Assembly (NCBI RefSeq): GCF_040096205.1
Contig: NZ_JBBMFD010000005.1
Coordinates: 62,001-126,000, forward strand
Direction of reading: 5' to 3'
Source of the DNA: Solibaculum_A intestinale
GTDB taxonomy: Bacteria; Bacillota; Clostridia; Oscillospirales; Acutalibacteraceae
Length of the DNA stretch: 64,000 nucleotides
Shown: positions 7,869 to 17,623 of the stretch, one piece after another
How positions within the stretch are numbered: position 1 is the first letter of the stretch
How the letters are laid out: every line of letters begins with the position of its first letter
Notes under the pieces: generated by a model
The model's input: only the letters and a program-made list of their open reading frames with translations
Database searches by the model: none
What the model was told of the DNA's origin: nothing
Translations under genes and position numbers: made by a program

Positions 7869-8795
7869 ATGCGAAAAACACGAAAAATCCTGCTGGTCCT
7901 TACGCTGGCGCTGGTATTTGCAAGCCTGTCCGCAGTCCCCGCCTTCGCGGTGACGGAGGCCGAGGTGCAGCAGCAGGTAAATTCCATAGGCAAAGAAGGC
8001 GTAACAGGGAATGTCTTTATCTGGTTCCTGTGCGCCATCGGATTTTTAAAGGTATCCCAGAAGATCGACAGCTTTATGAGCAGCCTTGGCATTAACGTAG
8101 GGCATACCGGAGGTTCCATGCTGGCGGAAGCCATGATAGCGGCCCGCGGGGTTGCTTCGGTGAAATCCTTCGGCGGCCACAGCGGCAGCGGGGGCGGTTC
8201 CCGGGGCGGGGCTTCTTCCGGGGGTGTGCCGGGGTCCGGCACTTTAAAGGGCGGCCTTGCGGGCGTCGTCAGCCGCAGCTTTCAGAATAACGCGGTCAAA
8301 AACGCCACCGGCAGCAAGGAAGGCGGCCTTGGAGGCAAGGCGTTTGCTTCCTCGCTGGAAAAAGGCGGCGGCTTCGCCAACCGGATTATCGGCACGGTGG
8401 CAGCCGGCGATCTCTCCACTACCGGCTCCATGACCGGGGAAAAAGCGTCCGCCGCGCTGTCTTCCTACCTGGGCTATACCGCTTTGGGCGAAAACGCCGA
8501 GGGAGTTCCCAGCTTTTCCAATGTGGAAATCGGAGGCGGCCGGATTACGGCGACGGAAACCTCTGAGGAACATCCGGAGGGGATCGCCATAGGGATGTAC
8601 CACGCGGACCAGTATATGGCTCCCAGCGGGGAGTATTCCACGGTGACCGCCGCCGACGGCACGACCTGGTACAAACAGTACGCGGCCGATACGGTAGAGC
8701 GCAAGCCCAGCAAGGTGCCGGACGGCAATATTACCTATCATGAGAGCATTGTGAAAAAGCTGCCCGACCCGCCGAAACGAAAGGACCGTGTCTGA
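7869..8795 (+). CDS. Exported Gly/Ser-rich conjugation-associated protein
   Basis: 308 residues. A signal peptide (residues 1-27, ending PAFA-V) is followed by a conserved-looking segment with a hydrophobic patch (VFIWFLCAIGFLKVSQKI). Then comes a long Gly/Ser-rich tract (about 95-125) and a soluble domain of about 150 residues. It overlaps the next gene by one base (TGATG). Its operon position between VirB6-like and peptidase genes implies an envelope component of the transfer apparatus. I do not recognise the soluble domain. Confidence 0.72.
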   Translation: MRKTRKILLVLTLALVFASLSAVPAFAVTEAEVQQQVNSIGKEGVTGNVFIWFLCAIGFLKVSQKIDSFMSSLGINVGHTGGSMLAEAMIAARGVASVKSFGGHSGSGGGSRGGASSGGVPGSGTLKGGLAGVVSRSFQNNAVKNATGSKEGGLGGKAFASSLEKGGGFANRIIGTVAAGDLSTTGSMTGEKASAALSSYLGYTALGENAEGVPSFSNVEIGGGRITATETSEEHPEGIAIGMYHADQYMAPSGEYSTVTAADGTTWYKQYAADTVERKPSKVPDGNITYHESIVKKLPDPPKRKDRV

Positions 8796-10192
8796 TGCCG
8801 GAAGAAAAAAGCAGCCAGGGTTCCAGCCCTGTGGAAAAAGGGGCGCAGGCCGCCAACGCGGTGCGGGGTGCGGTCAAGACCGGGAAAGCAATCGCCGGGG
8901 CCGCCAAGGGCGCCGCTGCCGGCGGGCCTTACGGTGCGGTGGCAGGGCTTGTTTGGGGAAACCGGCACCTGATTGGGAAAATTATTCTGATTACAGTATT
9001 TATCATGCTGTTGCCTGTTTTGTTTATCCTCATGCTGCCCGCCCTCATTTTCGGCGGGCTGGTGGACGCTTTTACCCCGGACGATCCGACGGTGCCTGTG
9101 CTCAACGACAGCGCCTATATTACGGAAAACATGACTGATATTACAAACTCCGTGAGCGGCGTCCTATCGGAAGCACTGGAAGACATATTAAAGGAAATTG
9201 AGGATGATTTCGCTTCGTCCACCGCCGACCAGCGGGAAATCATCAACCCGCATGAGAACGCCCCGGCATATAACGCCAACGCCTTTGTCTCCCAGTTCTG
9301 CGCCTCCAAAAACGAGGATTTTGAATCCATTACCTTTGCCGATATGGAGTCCACCCTGCGGAGCGCCAAAGGGGAGCTGTACTCTTACACATCAAAAGAG
9401 GAAACCCGGACGCGGGTGGAAACCACCGTTACGGTGGACTCCGGTACCGGCAAGGAAACGGAAACTTCGACCACAGTGACGGAGGACTGGATCGTATATA
9501 CCATTGTTTACAACGGCGAGGATTATTTCGCGGACCATGTGTTCCATCTGGACGCGGAGCAAAAGGAGCTTTCAAATAACTACGCCCAAAATTTGAGCGT
9601 GTTTTTGGGTGATGGGATGTTCCAGCGCCTGCCGAATGGGTATGAAGCAATCGGTTCTCTCGGTGATATCAAGTTTACCGATGGGGACACGGAGGTTGTC
9701 TACTTCAACCAACTGGACGAACGCTATGCGGATAAGCCCTACGGGACGGACGACATCGGCGGCTATGGCTGCGGCCCTACCGCGATGGCGATTGTGGTTT
9801 CCTCACTTACGGAAGACATTGTCGATCCGGTGGAAATGGCCAGATGGTCGTATGAACACGGCTACTGGGCTTCGGGCAACGGCTCTTACCACGGCCTGAT
9901 CCCTGCCGCCGCTGAGGCATGGGAACTTCCGGTGGAGGGATGCGGAAAGGACGGCGGACAAAAAATTTCGGACGCGTTGAGCGGCGGGAAGCTGGTAGTC
10001 GCGCTGATGGACGAGGGACACTTTACAAATTCCGGCCATTTTATTGTCCTTCGCGGCGTCCGGAACGGCAAAATCCTGGTAGCGGACCCCGCCAGCTATG
10101 AGCGAAGCGAGCAGGAATGGGATTTGTCTATTATCCTTGACGAAGCCAGAGAGGGGGCGGCGGCCGGAGGCCCGTTCTGGATTATTGGATAG
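8795..10192 (+). CDS. Membrane-anchored C39-like cysteine peptidase of the transfer system
   Basis: 465 residues. An Ala/Gly-rich N-terminus leads to one strong membrane helix at about 63-95. An extracytoplasmic region follows, and the last 165 residues form a C39-like papain-fold domain. Its Cys is in GYGCGPTAMA (residue 326), its His in NSGHFIVLRG (415), and VADPAS supplies the usual Asp. Many Gram-positive conjugation systems encode a VirB1-like cell-wall hydrolase that opens peptidoglycan. Here only the C39-like domain is present and no lysozyme or CHAP domain is visible. Substrate could be a peptide cross-link or a protein; this is not settled by sequence. Confidence 0.82.
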   Translation: MPEEKSSQGSSPVEKGAQAANAVRGAVKTGKAIAGAAKGAAAGGPYGAVAGLVWGNRHLIGKIILITVFIMLLPVLFILMLPALIFGGLVDAFTPDDPTVPVLNDSAYITENMTDITNSVSGVLSEALEDILKEIEDDFASSTADQREIINPHENAPAYNANAFVSQFCASKNEDFESITFADMESTLRSAKGELYSYTSKEETRTRVETTVTVDSGTGKETETSTTVTEDWIVYTIVYNGEDYFADHVFHLDAEQKELSNNYAQNLSVFLGDGMFQRLPNGYEAIGSLGDIKFTDGDTEVVYFNQLDERYADKPYGTDDIGGYGCGPTAMAIVVSSLTEDIVDPVEMARWSYEHGYWASGNGSYHGLIPAAAEAWELPVEGCGKDGGQKISDALSGGKLVVALMDEGHFTNSGHFIVLRGVRNGKILVADPASYERSEQEWDLSIILDEAREGAAAGGPFWIIG

Positions 10193-10201
10193 GAGGATTC
10201 C

Positions 10202-13183
10202 ATGAGCAAACCCAAAGACAATGAATTTGAAACCTACTATATTCCGCCGAACTTTATTGAGGGTTCCACCCTGTTCGGCGGGCTTTTTAAGCTGCGCAAC
10301 GCAATCGAGGCCGGTATCCTTGCCGTAGGGGCAGGCCTGCCGGTTTTCCTGCTGGATATACCACTGACGACGCGGATCATTATTCTGTGCCTGACCGCCC
10401 TTCCCCTGGGCCTTCTGGGGCTGTTCGGCGTATCGGGAGAATGCCTGTCGTCCTTTATCTTTGCTTTCTTCAAATGGATAAAAAACCGGCGTGTGGTAGG
10501 AATCGTCCCTGAAAAGGAAACGCCGGCAAAGAAGGTGAAAAAAGAAAAGCCGGAAAGGAAAGCGGCCCGTGAAGAAAAGAAGGGTGAGGACAAGGAGCCT
10601 TCCATGATGGCCGAGATTCTGGGCGTTATCCGGAAACGGTCGGCTAAAAAGGAAAAGCCGGCGCCGGAGGCAAAGGAAGAAAAACCGCGGAAACAAAAAC
10701 AGCGGGAGGAGAAACCGCGGCCGCGCCGGCAGCAGGCCGGGACGGATTTTTTGAACCCGGCGGCCGCTTACCTCCCCATTGATAAGATTGAAAACGGCAT
10801 TATCTATACCAAAGACCACCGGTATATCAAGGTGATCGAGGTGGTGCCGATTAACTTCCTGCTGCGCAGCGCCAGGGAGCAGCGCAGCATTATTTATTCC
10901 TTCATCAGCTATCTTAAAATCAGCCCGGTCAAAATCCAGTTCAAGGTGCTGACGAAACGGGCGGATATCAATAAGCACACGGAAATCGTGAAACAGGAAA
11001 TGGAACGGGAGACAGACCCCCACTGCCGGATGCTTCAAGAGGATTATCTGAAGCTGGTAGGGCGCATCGGCTCCCGTGAGGCGACTACCCGGCGCTTTTT
11101 CATCGCCTTCGAATATGAGGCGTTCGGGCGCAGGGGCGGGGACGAGGAAGCGGACGCTGTATCGTCGCTGCAGGTTGCCGCCCGCACGGCGGTCAATTAC
11201 CTGAAACAGTGCGGCAACGAAGTGCTGATGCCGGAAAATGAGGACGAATTTACGGTAGATGTGCTGTATAACATCCTGTGCCGGCAGGAAAGCTCCGACG
11301 TGCCGCTGTCCTCCCGTGTGGAGGAGGTCGTATCCCGGTATGTGGAGCAGGGGAAAAGCACCGACGCTATCCCCTGCACGGAGTTTTTCGCTCCAAAAAC
11401 CATTGATTTTACCCATGCCAAATACCTTTGCATCGACGGGCTGTACCATTCGTACCTGCTGATCCCGTCCGACGGGTACAAGTCCCGCGTAGCAGCCGGG
11501 TGGTTGAGCCTGTTGGTTAATGCCGGCGACGGCATTGACATCGACCTGTTTCTGGCGAAACAGCCCAAGGAACGCATGGTGCATAAGCTGGGCCAGCAGC
11601 TCCGGATCAACCGCTCCAAAATCAAGGAGGCTAGCGACACGAACACCGACTTTGACGATTTGGACGGGGCAATCCGCAGCGGCTACTTTCTCAAAGACGG
11701 GCTTGCCAACAACGAGGATTTCTACTATATGAATCTCCTTATTACCATCACCGCCGAAACGCCGGAGGATCTGGAATGGCGCGAAAGGGAAATGCGGAAG
11801 TTGCTGGTATCCCAGGATTTGAACGTCTGCGCCTGCCCTTTCCGGGAAGAGCAGGCGTTCCTTTCAGCCCTCCCCCTCACCAGCCTGGAAAAACACCTGT
11901 TTGGGCGCTCCAAACGCAACGTCCTGACGGCCGGGGCGGCAAGCTGCTATCCGTTTACGGCTTTTGAGCTGTGCGACGACAACGGAATCCTGCTTGGAAC
12001 CAACAAGATTAACAATTCTCTGGTTATTGTGGATATCTTCAATTCCAAGGTCTACAAAAACGCGAATATGGCGATTTTGGGGACCAGCGGGGCCGGCAAA
12101 ACCTTTACCATGCAGCTGATGGGGCTTCGGATGCGGCGGAAAGGCGTCCAGGTATTTATTATTGCGCCGTTAAAAGGCCATGAATTCCACCGGGCCTGCA
12201 AAAACATCGGCGGCGAGTTTATCCAAATCAGCCCGGCATCGAAAAACTGTATCAACGTTATGGAAATCCGGAAAACCGATACGTCGGCGGACGAGCTGCT
12301 AGACGGCGGCGCTTTGGAAAAATCGGCGCTGGCTTCCAAAATCCAGCAGCTACACATCTTCTTTTCCCTTTTGATTCCGGATATGGACCATGAGGAACGG
12401 CAACTTTTGGACGAGGCGCTGATTAAAACCTATAACAAAAAGGGCATCACCCACGACAACGCTTCGCTGGACGACCCGCGGAACCCAGGCCACTACCGGG
12501 AAATGCCCATATTAGGGGATTTGTATGAGGTGCTGTCCGCTTCCCCGGAAACCAGGCGGCTGGCGAATATCCTGAACCGACTTGTTCATGGCTCCGCCCG
12601 TTCTTTCAACCAGCAGACCAACGTGGATTTATCCAACAAGTACACCGTGCTGGATATTTCGGAACTGAGCGGTGACCTGCTCACCGCCGGTATGTTTATC
12701 GCGGTCGATTTTGTCTGGGACAAAGCAAAAGAAAACCGGACGGTGGAAAAGGCCATCTATATCGACGAGTGTTGGCAGCTCATCGGCGGCGGGGGAAACC
12801 GACTGGCGGCAGAATATGTGCTGGAGATTTTCAAAATCATCCGGGGCTACGGCGGCAGTGCGATCTGCGCCACACAGGACCTCAACGATTTCTTCGCGCT
12901 GGAGGACGGCAAGTATGGAAAGGGAATCATCAACAACTGCAAGACCAAGGTAATCCTCAATCTGGAGGACGAGGAGGCGCAGCGCGTCCAGAATATCCTC
13001 CACCTTTCCGAAGCGGAGGTCATGGAGATTACCCATTTTGAGCGCGGCAACGGGCTTATCAGCTCGAACAACAACAACATCACAGTGGAGTTCAAGTGCA
13101 GCGACTTGGAAAAATCCCTGATTACTACCGACCGGCGGGAATTGCAGGAGCTGCTGCGGCAGAAGGAGGGAATACAGGCTTAA
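10202..13183 (+). CDS. virB4: PrgI-VirB4 fusion, conjugation ATPase
   Basis: 993 residues. The first about 105 residues resemble PrgI: YYIPPNF, then two hydrophobic helices (about 36-53 and 57-80). A highly charged Lys/Glu/Arg linker covers about 108-180. The VirB4 ATPase follows, with Walker A in GTSGAGKTFTMQL (about 626-638) and Walker B in AIYIDECWQL (about 848-857). VirB4 ATPases energise assembly and substrate handling of type IV secretion channels at the inner face of the membrane. PrgI is usually a separate small gene upstream of virB4, so the fusion is notable. AGGAGG lies 8 bases before the ATG. Confidence 0.94.
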   Translation: MSKPKDNEFETYYIPPNFIEGSTLFGGLFKLRNAIEAGILAVGAGLPVFLLDIPLTTRIIILCLTALPLGLLGLFGVSGECLSSFIFAFFKWIKNRRVVGIVPEKETPAKKVKKEKPERKAAREEKKGEDKEPSMMAEILGVIRKRSAKKEKPAPEAKEEKPRKQKQREEKPRPRRQQAGTDFLNPAAAYLPIDKIENGIIYTKDHRYIKVIEVVPINFLLRSAREQRSIIYSFISYLKISPVKIQFKVLTKRADINKHTEIVKQEMERETDPHCRMLQEDYLKLVGRIGSREATTRRFFIAFEYEAFGRRGGDEEADAVSSLQVAARTAVNYLKQCGNEVLMPENEDEFTVDVLYNILCRQESSDVPLSSRVEEVVSRYVEQGKSTDAIPCTEFFAPKTIDFTHAKYLCIDGLYHSYLLIPSDGYKSRVAAGWLSLLVNAGDGIDIDLFLAKQPKERMVHKLGQQLRINRSKIKEASDTNTDFDDLDGAIRSGYFLKDGLANNEDFYYMNLLITITAETPEDLEWREREMRKLLVSQDLNVCACPFREEQAFLSALPLTSLEKHLFGRSKRNVLTAGAASCYPFTAFELCDDNGILLGTNKINNSLVIVDIFNSKVYKNANMAILGTSGAGKTFTMQLMGLRMRRKGVQVFIIAPLKGHEFHRACKNIGGEFIQISPASKNCINVMEIRKTDTSADELLDGGALEKSALASKIQQLHIFFSLLIPDMDHEERQLLDEALIKTYNKKGITHDNASLDDPRNPGHYREMPILGDLYEVLSASPETRRLANILNRLVHGSARSFNQQTNVDLSNKYTVLDISELSGDLLTAGMFIAVDFVWDKAKENRTVEKAIYIDECWQLIGGGGNRLAAEYVLEIFKIIRGYGGSAICATQDLNDFFALEDGKYGKGIINNCKTKVILNLEDEEAQRVQNILHLSEAEVMEITHFERGNGLISSNNNNITVEFKCSDLEKSLITTDRRELQELLRQKEGIQA

Positions 13184-13230
13184 CACGGACGGAATACGCA
13201 TTACCCGGCTGTATGCGGATTTTTTACGGA

Positions 13231-13246
13231 TTTAATACGTATTAAA
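13231..13246. promoter_or_regulatory. Perfect 16-bp palindrome before the DUF5697-like gene
   Basis: TTTAATACGTATTAAA is a perfect dyad just before the ribosome binding site of the gene at 13258. It may be an operator. It lies too close to the start codon to be the -10 box. Confidence 0.35.
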
Positions 13247-13257
13247 GGAGATGGAAA

Positions 13258-13800
13258 ATGGTGAAAACCAGAGAACAGCTGTACGGCAAAGAGGCGGCCT
13301 GCCTGCTGCGGGATATATCCAGCTACCACTGTATCCGGCGCGGGCAACTGTACCGGCTCTATCCACATAAGGACAGGGGGGTGCTGGATAACCTGCTGGG
13401 CTATCTTGTGAAACAGGGGCGGGTTTTCTATAGCCCGCGGATCGATATTTACTATGACAGCCCGGACTTTGAGACAGACTGGGAAATGCTATCGGCTTTA
13501 TGGGTACTGGCGGATTTCGCAGACCGGGCGGAGTATCACTCCCCCGATGATTTCCCAGTCAAAATCATCTTTTTTGCGGGCGGCGAGGTTTATGAGGTTA
13601 TCTGCGTCCCTCCGGATAAGGAAACGCTGGTGGAGCACGCGCTCGCCCGGTCCGGGGAAGAGGGCGGCAGGCGTATCCTCATTGTCGAGGGGGCGGAGCA
13701 GATCGCCCGGCTCCGCGTCCCGGGCACGGCCGCTTTCTGTACGGTATCCGACACGGGCGAAATTCAGTATTTTAAACAGAAACAGGAGGAACCTTATTGA
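13258..13800 (+). CDS. DUF5697-like protein of conjugative elements
   Basis: 180 residues; AAGGAG lies 7 bases before the ATG. It is soluble. The N-terminal part (about 10-70) has winged-helix character (LRDISSYHCIRRGQLYRLYP, then LLGYLVKQGRVFYSPRIDIY). The C-terminal half is alpha/beta, containing VKIIFFAGGEVYEVICVP and RILIVEGAEQ. It resembles a domain of unknown function (DUF5697 as I recall it) that recurs beside transfer genes of Clostridia. The stop overlaps the next start. Confidence 0.72.
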   Translation: MVKTREQLYGKEAACLLRDISSYHCIRRGQLYRLYPHKDRGVLDNLLGYLVKQGRVFYSPRIDIYYDSPDFETDWEMLSALWVLADFADRAEYHSPDDFPVKIIFFAGGEVYEVICVPPDKETLVEHALARSGEEGGRRILIVEGAEQIARLRVPGTAAFCTVSDTGEIQYFKQKQEEPY

Positions 13801-14459
13801 ACCGAGCGCACATATCGCAATACATCAACGGGCTGCTGGAGGATATCTCCAAGCTGTCCAATACGCTTTGCGCGATGAACCGGACCGATATTGAACGGTA
13901 TCCGGAAAATTATGGGCTGCTTTCCACGGACGCCGCCCTGCACAGCGAACTGATTGCCTGCAAAATGCGGCATTTGATTTATGAAAGCACGAATATGAAA
14001 AAAGCCGAATACCTCACTTCCGCCGGCGTTGTGCAGGGGATCCGAGTTTCGGAGGAGGATGGCGTATTAAACATATTCCTCCCCTGCCTGGTCCCGAAGC
14101 GGAAAGGAAGGAAAAGCTCCGAGTTCCTGAGCGACCCGCTGTATTTTACTATGAACCAGTATGCGGACAGCCACACGCTTCCGAAGTTCGGCCACTGCGT
14201 CGTCTGCTTTTCCCACATTTACAGCAAAGAACGCCCTTTATCGCGGGTACGGGATTACGACAACTTGGAATTAAAACAGATGCTGGACGTGATCGCCGCT
14301 TTCCTCATGGAGGACGACAGCGGGCTTTTGTGCGACGCCTACAACACGACGGAAATCGGGGACCGGGATTGCACCTGTATTTCCGTGATGGGAAAAGAAC
14401 GCTTCCCGGAATGGATAAAAGAGCGTGAAAACCGCCTGAAATCCATATCCGATTTTTAG
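13797..14459 (+). CDS. DUF6100-like hypothetical protein
   Basis: 220 residues, starting within the previous stop (TTGA overlap, TTG start at 13797). No signal or membrane segment. Start choice is supported by AGGAGG 11 bases upstream. It contains SHIYSKERPLSRVRDYDNLE and an acidic segment (AAFLMEDDSGLLCD). It resembles small families that accompany VirB4 in Clostridia elements; I recall DUF6100 but cannot verify it. It is coupled to its upstream neighbour, so the two proteins may act together. Confidence 0.68.
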   Translation: MNRAHISQYINGLLEDISKLSNTLCAMNRTDIERYPENYGLLSTDAALHSELIACKMRHLIYESTNMKKAEYLTSAGVVQGIRVSEEDGVLNIFLPCLVPKRKGRKSSEFLSDPLYFTMNQYADSHTLPKFGHCVVCFSHIYSKERPLSRVRDYDNLELKQMLDVIAAFLMEDDSGLLCDAYNTTEIGDRDCTCISVMGKERFPEWIKERENRLKSISDF

Positions 14460-14472
14460 GCTTTTTCGGGCC

Positions 14473-14582
14473 CCCGGAACAGGATACCGGAAAAACGCCG
14501 GGAAAGCGCGTCCTTCCGGGCTGTTCAGGGCAATACGAAAAGGCGGGTTTTACCCAGGTTAATCGCGGCTGGGTAATTTTTT
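14473..14582 (+). terminator. Structured leader with intrinsic terminator
   Basis: CCCGGAACAG (14473-14482) can pair with CTGTTCAGGG (14521-14530), with one mismatch. TTACCCAG (14550-14557) and CTGGGTAA (14569-14576) then form a perfect 8-bp stem followed by six T (14577-14582). The ribosome binding site of the next gene follows at once, so this is an attenuator candidate or the end of the upstream unit. Confidence 0.65.
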
Positions 14583-14600
14583 AGAAGGGAGGCGAACGCC

Positions 14601-15722
14601 ATGCAGTCCCGACAAACCCTCCCCGGCAGACAGACGGCCGCTTACCGGATTTTAGAGTTTGTCGCCCTGTCCGGCGAGTTTCCCACAGACCGGCTCTCCC
14701 GTCTGCCCGGTGGAGAGGCATATAAGGCCCATGTCATACAATCTCTTAAACAAAAACATTTACTCCGCACCTTTTACAAGGACGGCCTGCGCGGATACCG
14801 CCTGACAGCAAAGGCAAAGGGGCTTCTCACAGCGGACCGGCCGGAGCGGTTCCTTCCGTATCTGGCCGGTGCCGCGGAAACCAACCATATCAAAAGTGAA
14901 CCGGCCCGGCGGCAGCGGCTACACCGGATAGCCGAAACCGCCGCCACCATGCAGAATGCGGGCGCCGCTATTTTCCCTGATGAAAAACCGGAGGTGTTTT
15001 CCCCGGCTTGGGATGGACGCCCGCAGATTTTCATCACGGCCCCTGCTTTTTACAATTCCCGCGAGATCAAGGAACTGGGAATAGAGGCCGTAAAAATCAA
15101 GGGTGCGCGCTCGGCCGGTGTCCTGCTGACAGAAAGCGCCGTCTTTGTGATATATAACCTGGGCGGCTCCCTGATGAAATGGCAGTACCGGGCAGAAATG
15201 CGGACCAAGGCGCTGATGCAGACAATCCTTTGCCGGGAACGGCTGCCGGAGCAGTACGCGCCGGAGGATGTGAAGGGACTGCTTTTGGGGGACAATATGG
15301 AGCTGGCCGCTACTATCCTTTCGGGGGAGGGCGGCAGGCAGTACCTGCTGCTGGACGGAAGCTACGAACATTTTTACTATTTGACAAACGACCGCAGGGG
15401 CGAAAAGCTGCTGCGGATGATGTGCAACGCAGAACTGTCCGAAGAGCTGGAAGCCCTTCTGTTAACGGATTTGTGGGAGAAGGACGAGGGGCTTCCCATA
15501 GAAAACGACGCCATCGACGGCAGCGGTAGTCCTGTCCTTTTCGCCTACACCTGCGACCTGCCCCGCATCCGGCGGTTTGACACGGCGCTCCGGCTCCAGA
15601 ATAAAGCCGGCACGCTGATCTGCTTTGATTTTCAGGCGGAAGCCCTCCGCCGCTGCTGCGGGGAGCAGGTACGGTTTCAAACCATCAACTTTGAAAAATG
15701 GGAAAGGAGATTTTGCATATAA
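14601..15722 (+). CDS. Winged-helix protein upstream of the coupling protein
   Basis: 373 residues; GGGAGG lies 8 bases before the ATG. Residues 12-75 look like a winged helix (AAYRILEFVALSGEFPTDRL, then QKHLLRTFYKDGLRGYRLTA), the layout of replication-relaxation and MobC-like accessory proteins. The rest is alpha/beta (about 140-370) without a catalytic motif that I recognise. It overlaps the coupling-protein gene by 25 bases. A role in DNA processing or relaxosome function is plausible from context, but unproven. Confidence 0.65.
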   Translation: MQSRQTLPGRQTAAYRILEFVALSGEFPTDRLSRLPGGEAYKAHVIQSLKQKHLLRTFYKDGLRGYRLTAKAKGLLTADRPERFLPYLAGAAETNHIKSEPARRQRLHRIAETAATMQNAGAAIFPDEKPEVFSPAWDGRPQIFITAPAFYNSREIKELGIEAVKIKGARSAGVLLTESAVFVIYNLGGSLMKWQYRAEMRTKALMQTILCRERLPEQYAPEDVKGLLLGDNMELAATILSGEGGRQYLLLDGSYEHFYYLTNDRRGEKLLRMMCNAELSEELEALLLTDLWEKDEGLPIENDAIDGSGSPVLFAYTCDLPRIRRFDTALRLQNKAGTLICFDFQAEALRRCCGEQVRFQTINFEKWERRFCI

Positions 15723-17605
15723 GACGCAAAAGGCTGTTTTCGATTCTGCTGGGATTCCCGCCCCTTCTGTTTGCCCTGCTTTACGGAGGCGGGTACATCG
15801 CGCAGTTTATCCGCAACTATACCATATGGAAAGACGCGGGCGGCACACCCGGCTATGGAACATCGCCGGAAATGCCGACATTTTCGTTGTCCGCCTGCCT
15901 TGCGGCTATGTTCAGTTTCCCGTATGGGATCATCGGCGTGCTCATCTGCGCCGGTGTACTGGCCCTGCTCATTGTCATGGTGATGCGGATGGGCTATGGG
16001 GACACCGGGGAGTACGATAAGGAGCGGAATTTCATCTATTCCAAAAAGGGCACCTACGGCACATCGGGTTTTATGTCCGAAAAGGAAGCAGAAGAGGTGC
16101 TGGACTTAACCTCCAGCCTGAAAAAGCATACCGGCGCCATTCTCGGCACGCTGAACGGTAAATACGTCTGTGTGCCGGAAGAAAGCCGGCTCAACCGGAA
16201 TATCGCCGTATACGGTGCCAGCGGTTCGATGAAGACCAGGGCCTACTGCATCAACCGCATCCTTCAGGCGGCGGCACAGGGGGAATCCCTGATTATCTGT
16301 GATCCCAAATCCGAACTGTACGAAACAACAAGCCAGTATCTGCGGGAACAGGGCTATACCGTCCGGGTGTTCAACCTGGTATCCCCGGAGAACTCGGACG
16401 CCTGGGCCTGCCTTTCGGAAATTGAAGGTGACGAACTGATGGCCCAGCTTTTCTGCGACGTTATTATCAAGAATACCGGGGATGAACGGGGCGACCACTT
16501 CTGGGACAGCGCGGAAACGAATCTCCTCAAGGCTTTGGTTTTGTATGTGGAACGGGGCTACCCGGAGGGGCGGAAAACCATGGAAGAGGTCTACAAGCTG
16601 CTCACCCATACGGCGGAGCAGGAATTGAAAAACCTGTTCGACCTGCTCCCTTCCTCCCATCCGGCCAAAGCGCCGTTCGCAATTTTCCGGCAGGCATCCG
16701 ATACGGTGCGCAGCGGCGTTATTATCGGGCTTGGCAGCAGGCTGCAGGTGTTCCAAAACAAGAAAATCTGCAATATGACAGGGTTTGATGAAATAGACCT
16801 GGAACTGCCGGGGCAAAAGCCGTGCGCCTATTATGTGGTCAATTCCGACCAAGACAGCACCTTTGATTTCCTTTCCTCTTTGTTCCTGTCCTTTTGCTTT
16901 ATCAAGCTCGTCCGCTACGCTGACAAAAACTGCCCCGGCGGAAAGCTACCGGTCCCCGTCCATGTGCTGGGTGAGGAACTGACGGCCTGCGGTGTCATTC
17001 CGGATTTGTCCCGCAAGATCAGCGTGATCCGTTCCCGCAATATTTCCATGAGCTGCGTGTTTCAGAATTTAGCGGGGCTTCAGAACCGCTATCCGCAAAA
17101 CCAGTGGCAGGAGATATTGGGAAACAGCGATATCCAATATTTTTTGGGCTGTTCCGATCCGTTGACAGCAGAGTACATCAGCGAGCGGTCCGGCGAGGTA
17201 TCCGTCCATGTGCAGAGCAAGGCAAAGCAGCTTGGCACATGGCGGGTGAGCAACTACACGCCGGAATACCGGGAAACTAGCGGCGTCGGGCGGCGCAGGC
17301 TGCTGACGATGGACGAGGTGCTGCGGCTCCCGGTATCCCAGGCGTTGGTGATTATCCGGGGGCGGAAAATTTTAAAGGTGGATAAGCTGGACTATACCCT
17401 TCATCCGGAGGCTTCCAAGCTTCACCCCTGCAAGGCTTCCGCCCATGTTCCGGAATGGGGCAAATCTCAGCGAAAGGAGGTGGATGCTCCGCAGCCCAAA
17501 CAGAAAAAACGCGCCGTACGGAAACCAAAGCCGCCGGATGCGCAGAAATCTCAGCCGGGCGTTGTCCCGGCGACCAAGGACGATATCATGTCGTCCGAGC
17601 ACTAA
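15698..17605 (+). CDS. virD4: VirD4/TraG-type coupling protein
   Basis: 635 residues. Two N-terminal membrane helices (about 10-32 and 62-90) precede the ATPase. Walker A is GASGSMKTR (about 171-179), and the Walker B region is HVLGEELTACGVIPDL (about 425-440), with Glu-Glu where Asp-Glu is usual. FQNLAGLQNRYP and the conserved C-terminal block around LLTMDEVLRLP complete the TraG/TraD domain. Coupling proteins bring relaxosome-bound DNA to the secretion channel. The last 60 residues are a Lys-rich tail. It follows the 14601 gene with overlap and precedes an S1-like gene by 18 bases. Confidence 0.93.
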   Translation: MGKEILHIRRKRLFSILLGFPPLLFALLYGGGYIAQFIRNYTIWKDAGGTPGYGTSPEMPTFSLSACLAAMFSFPYGIIGVLICAGVLALLIVMVMRMGYGDTGEYDKERNFIYSKKGTYGTSGFMSEKEAEEVLDLTSSLKKHTGAILGTLNGKYVCVPEESRLNRNIAVYGASGSMKTRAYCINRILQAAAQGESLIICDPKSELYETTSQYLREQGYTVRVFNLVSPENSDAWACLSEIEGDELMAQLFCDVIIKNTGDERGDHFWDSAETNLLKALVLYVERGYPEGRKTMEEVYKLLTHTAEQELKNLFDLLPSSHPAKAPFAIFRQASDTVRSGVIIGLGSRLQVFQNKKICNMTGFDEIDLELPGQKPCAYYVVNSDQDSTFDFLSSLFLSFCFIKLVRYADKNCPGGKLPVPVHVLGEELTACGVIPDLSRKISVIRSRNISMSCVFQNLAGLQNRYPQNQWQEILGNSDIQYFLGCSDPLTAEYISERSGEVSVHVQSKAKQLGTWRVSNYTPEYRETSGVGRRRLLTMDEVLRLPVSQALVIIRGRKILKVDKLDYTLHPEASKLHPCKASAHVPEWGKSQRKEVDAPQPKQKKRAVRKPKPPDAQKSQPGVVPATKDDIMSSEH

Positions 17606-17623
17606 ATTTATAGGAGGTAGCCT

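Noticed and set aside
9803..11584. 593-codon minus-strand frame
   Set aside because: It lies opposite the C39-like peptidase and virB4 genes, has a basic, His/Arg-rich shadow composition, and lacks a ribosome site.
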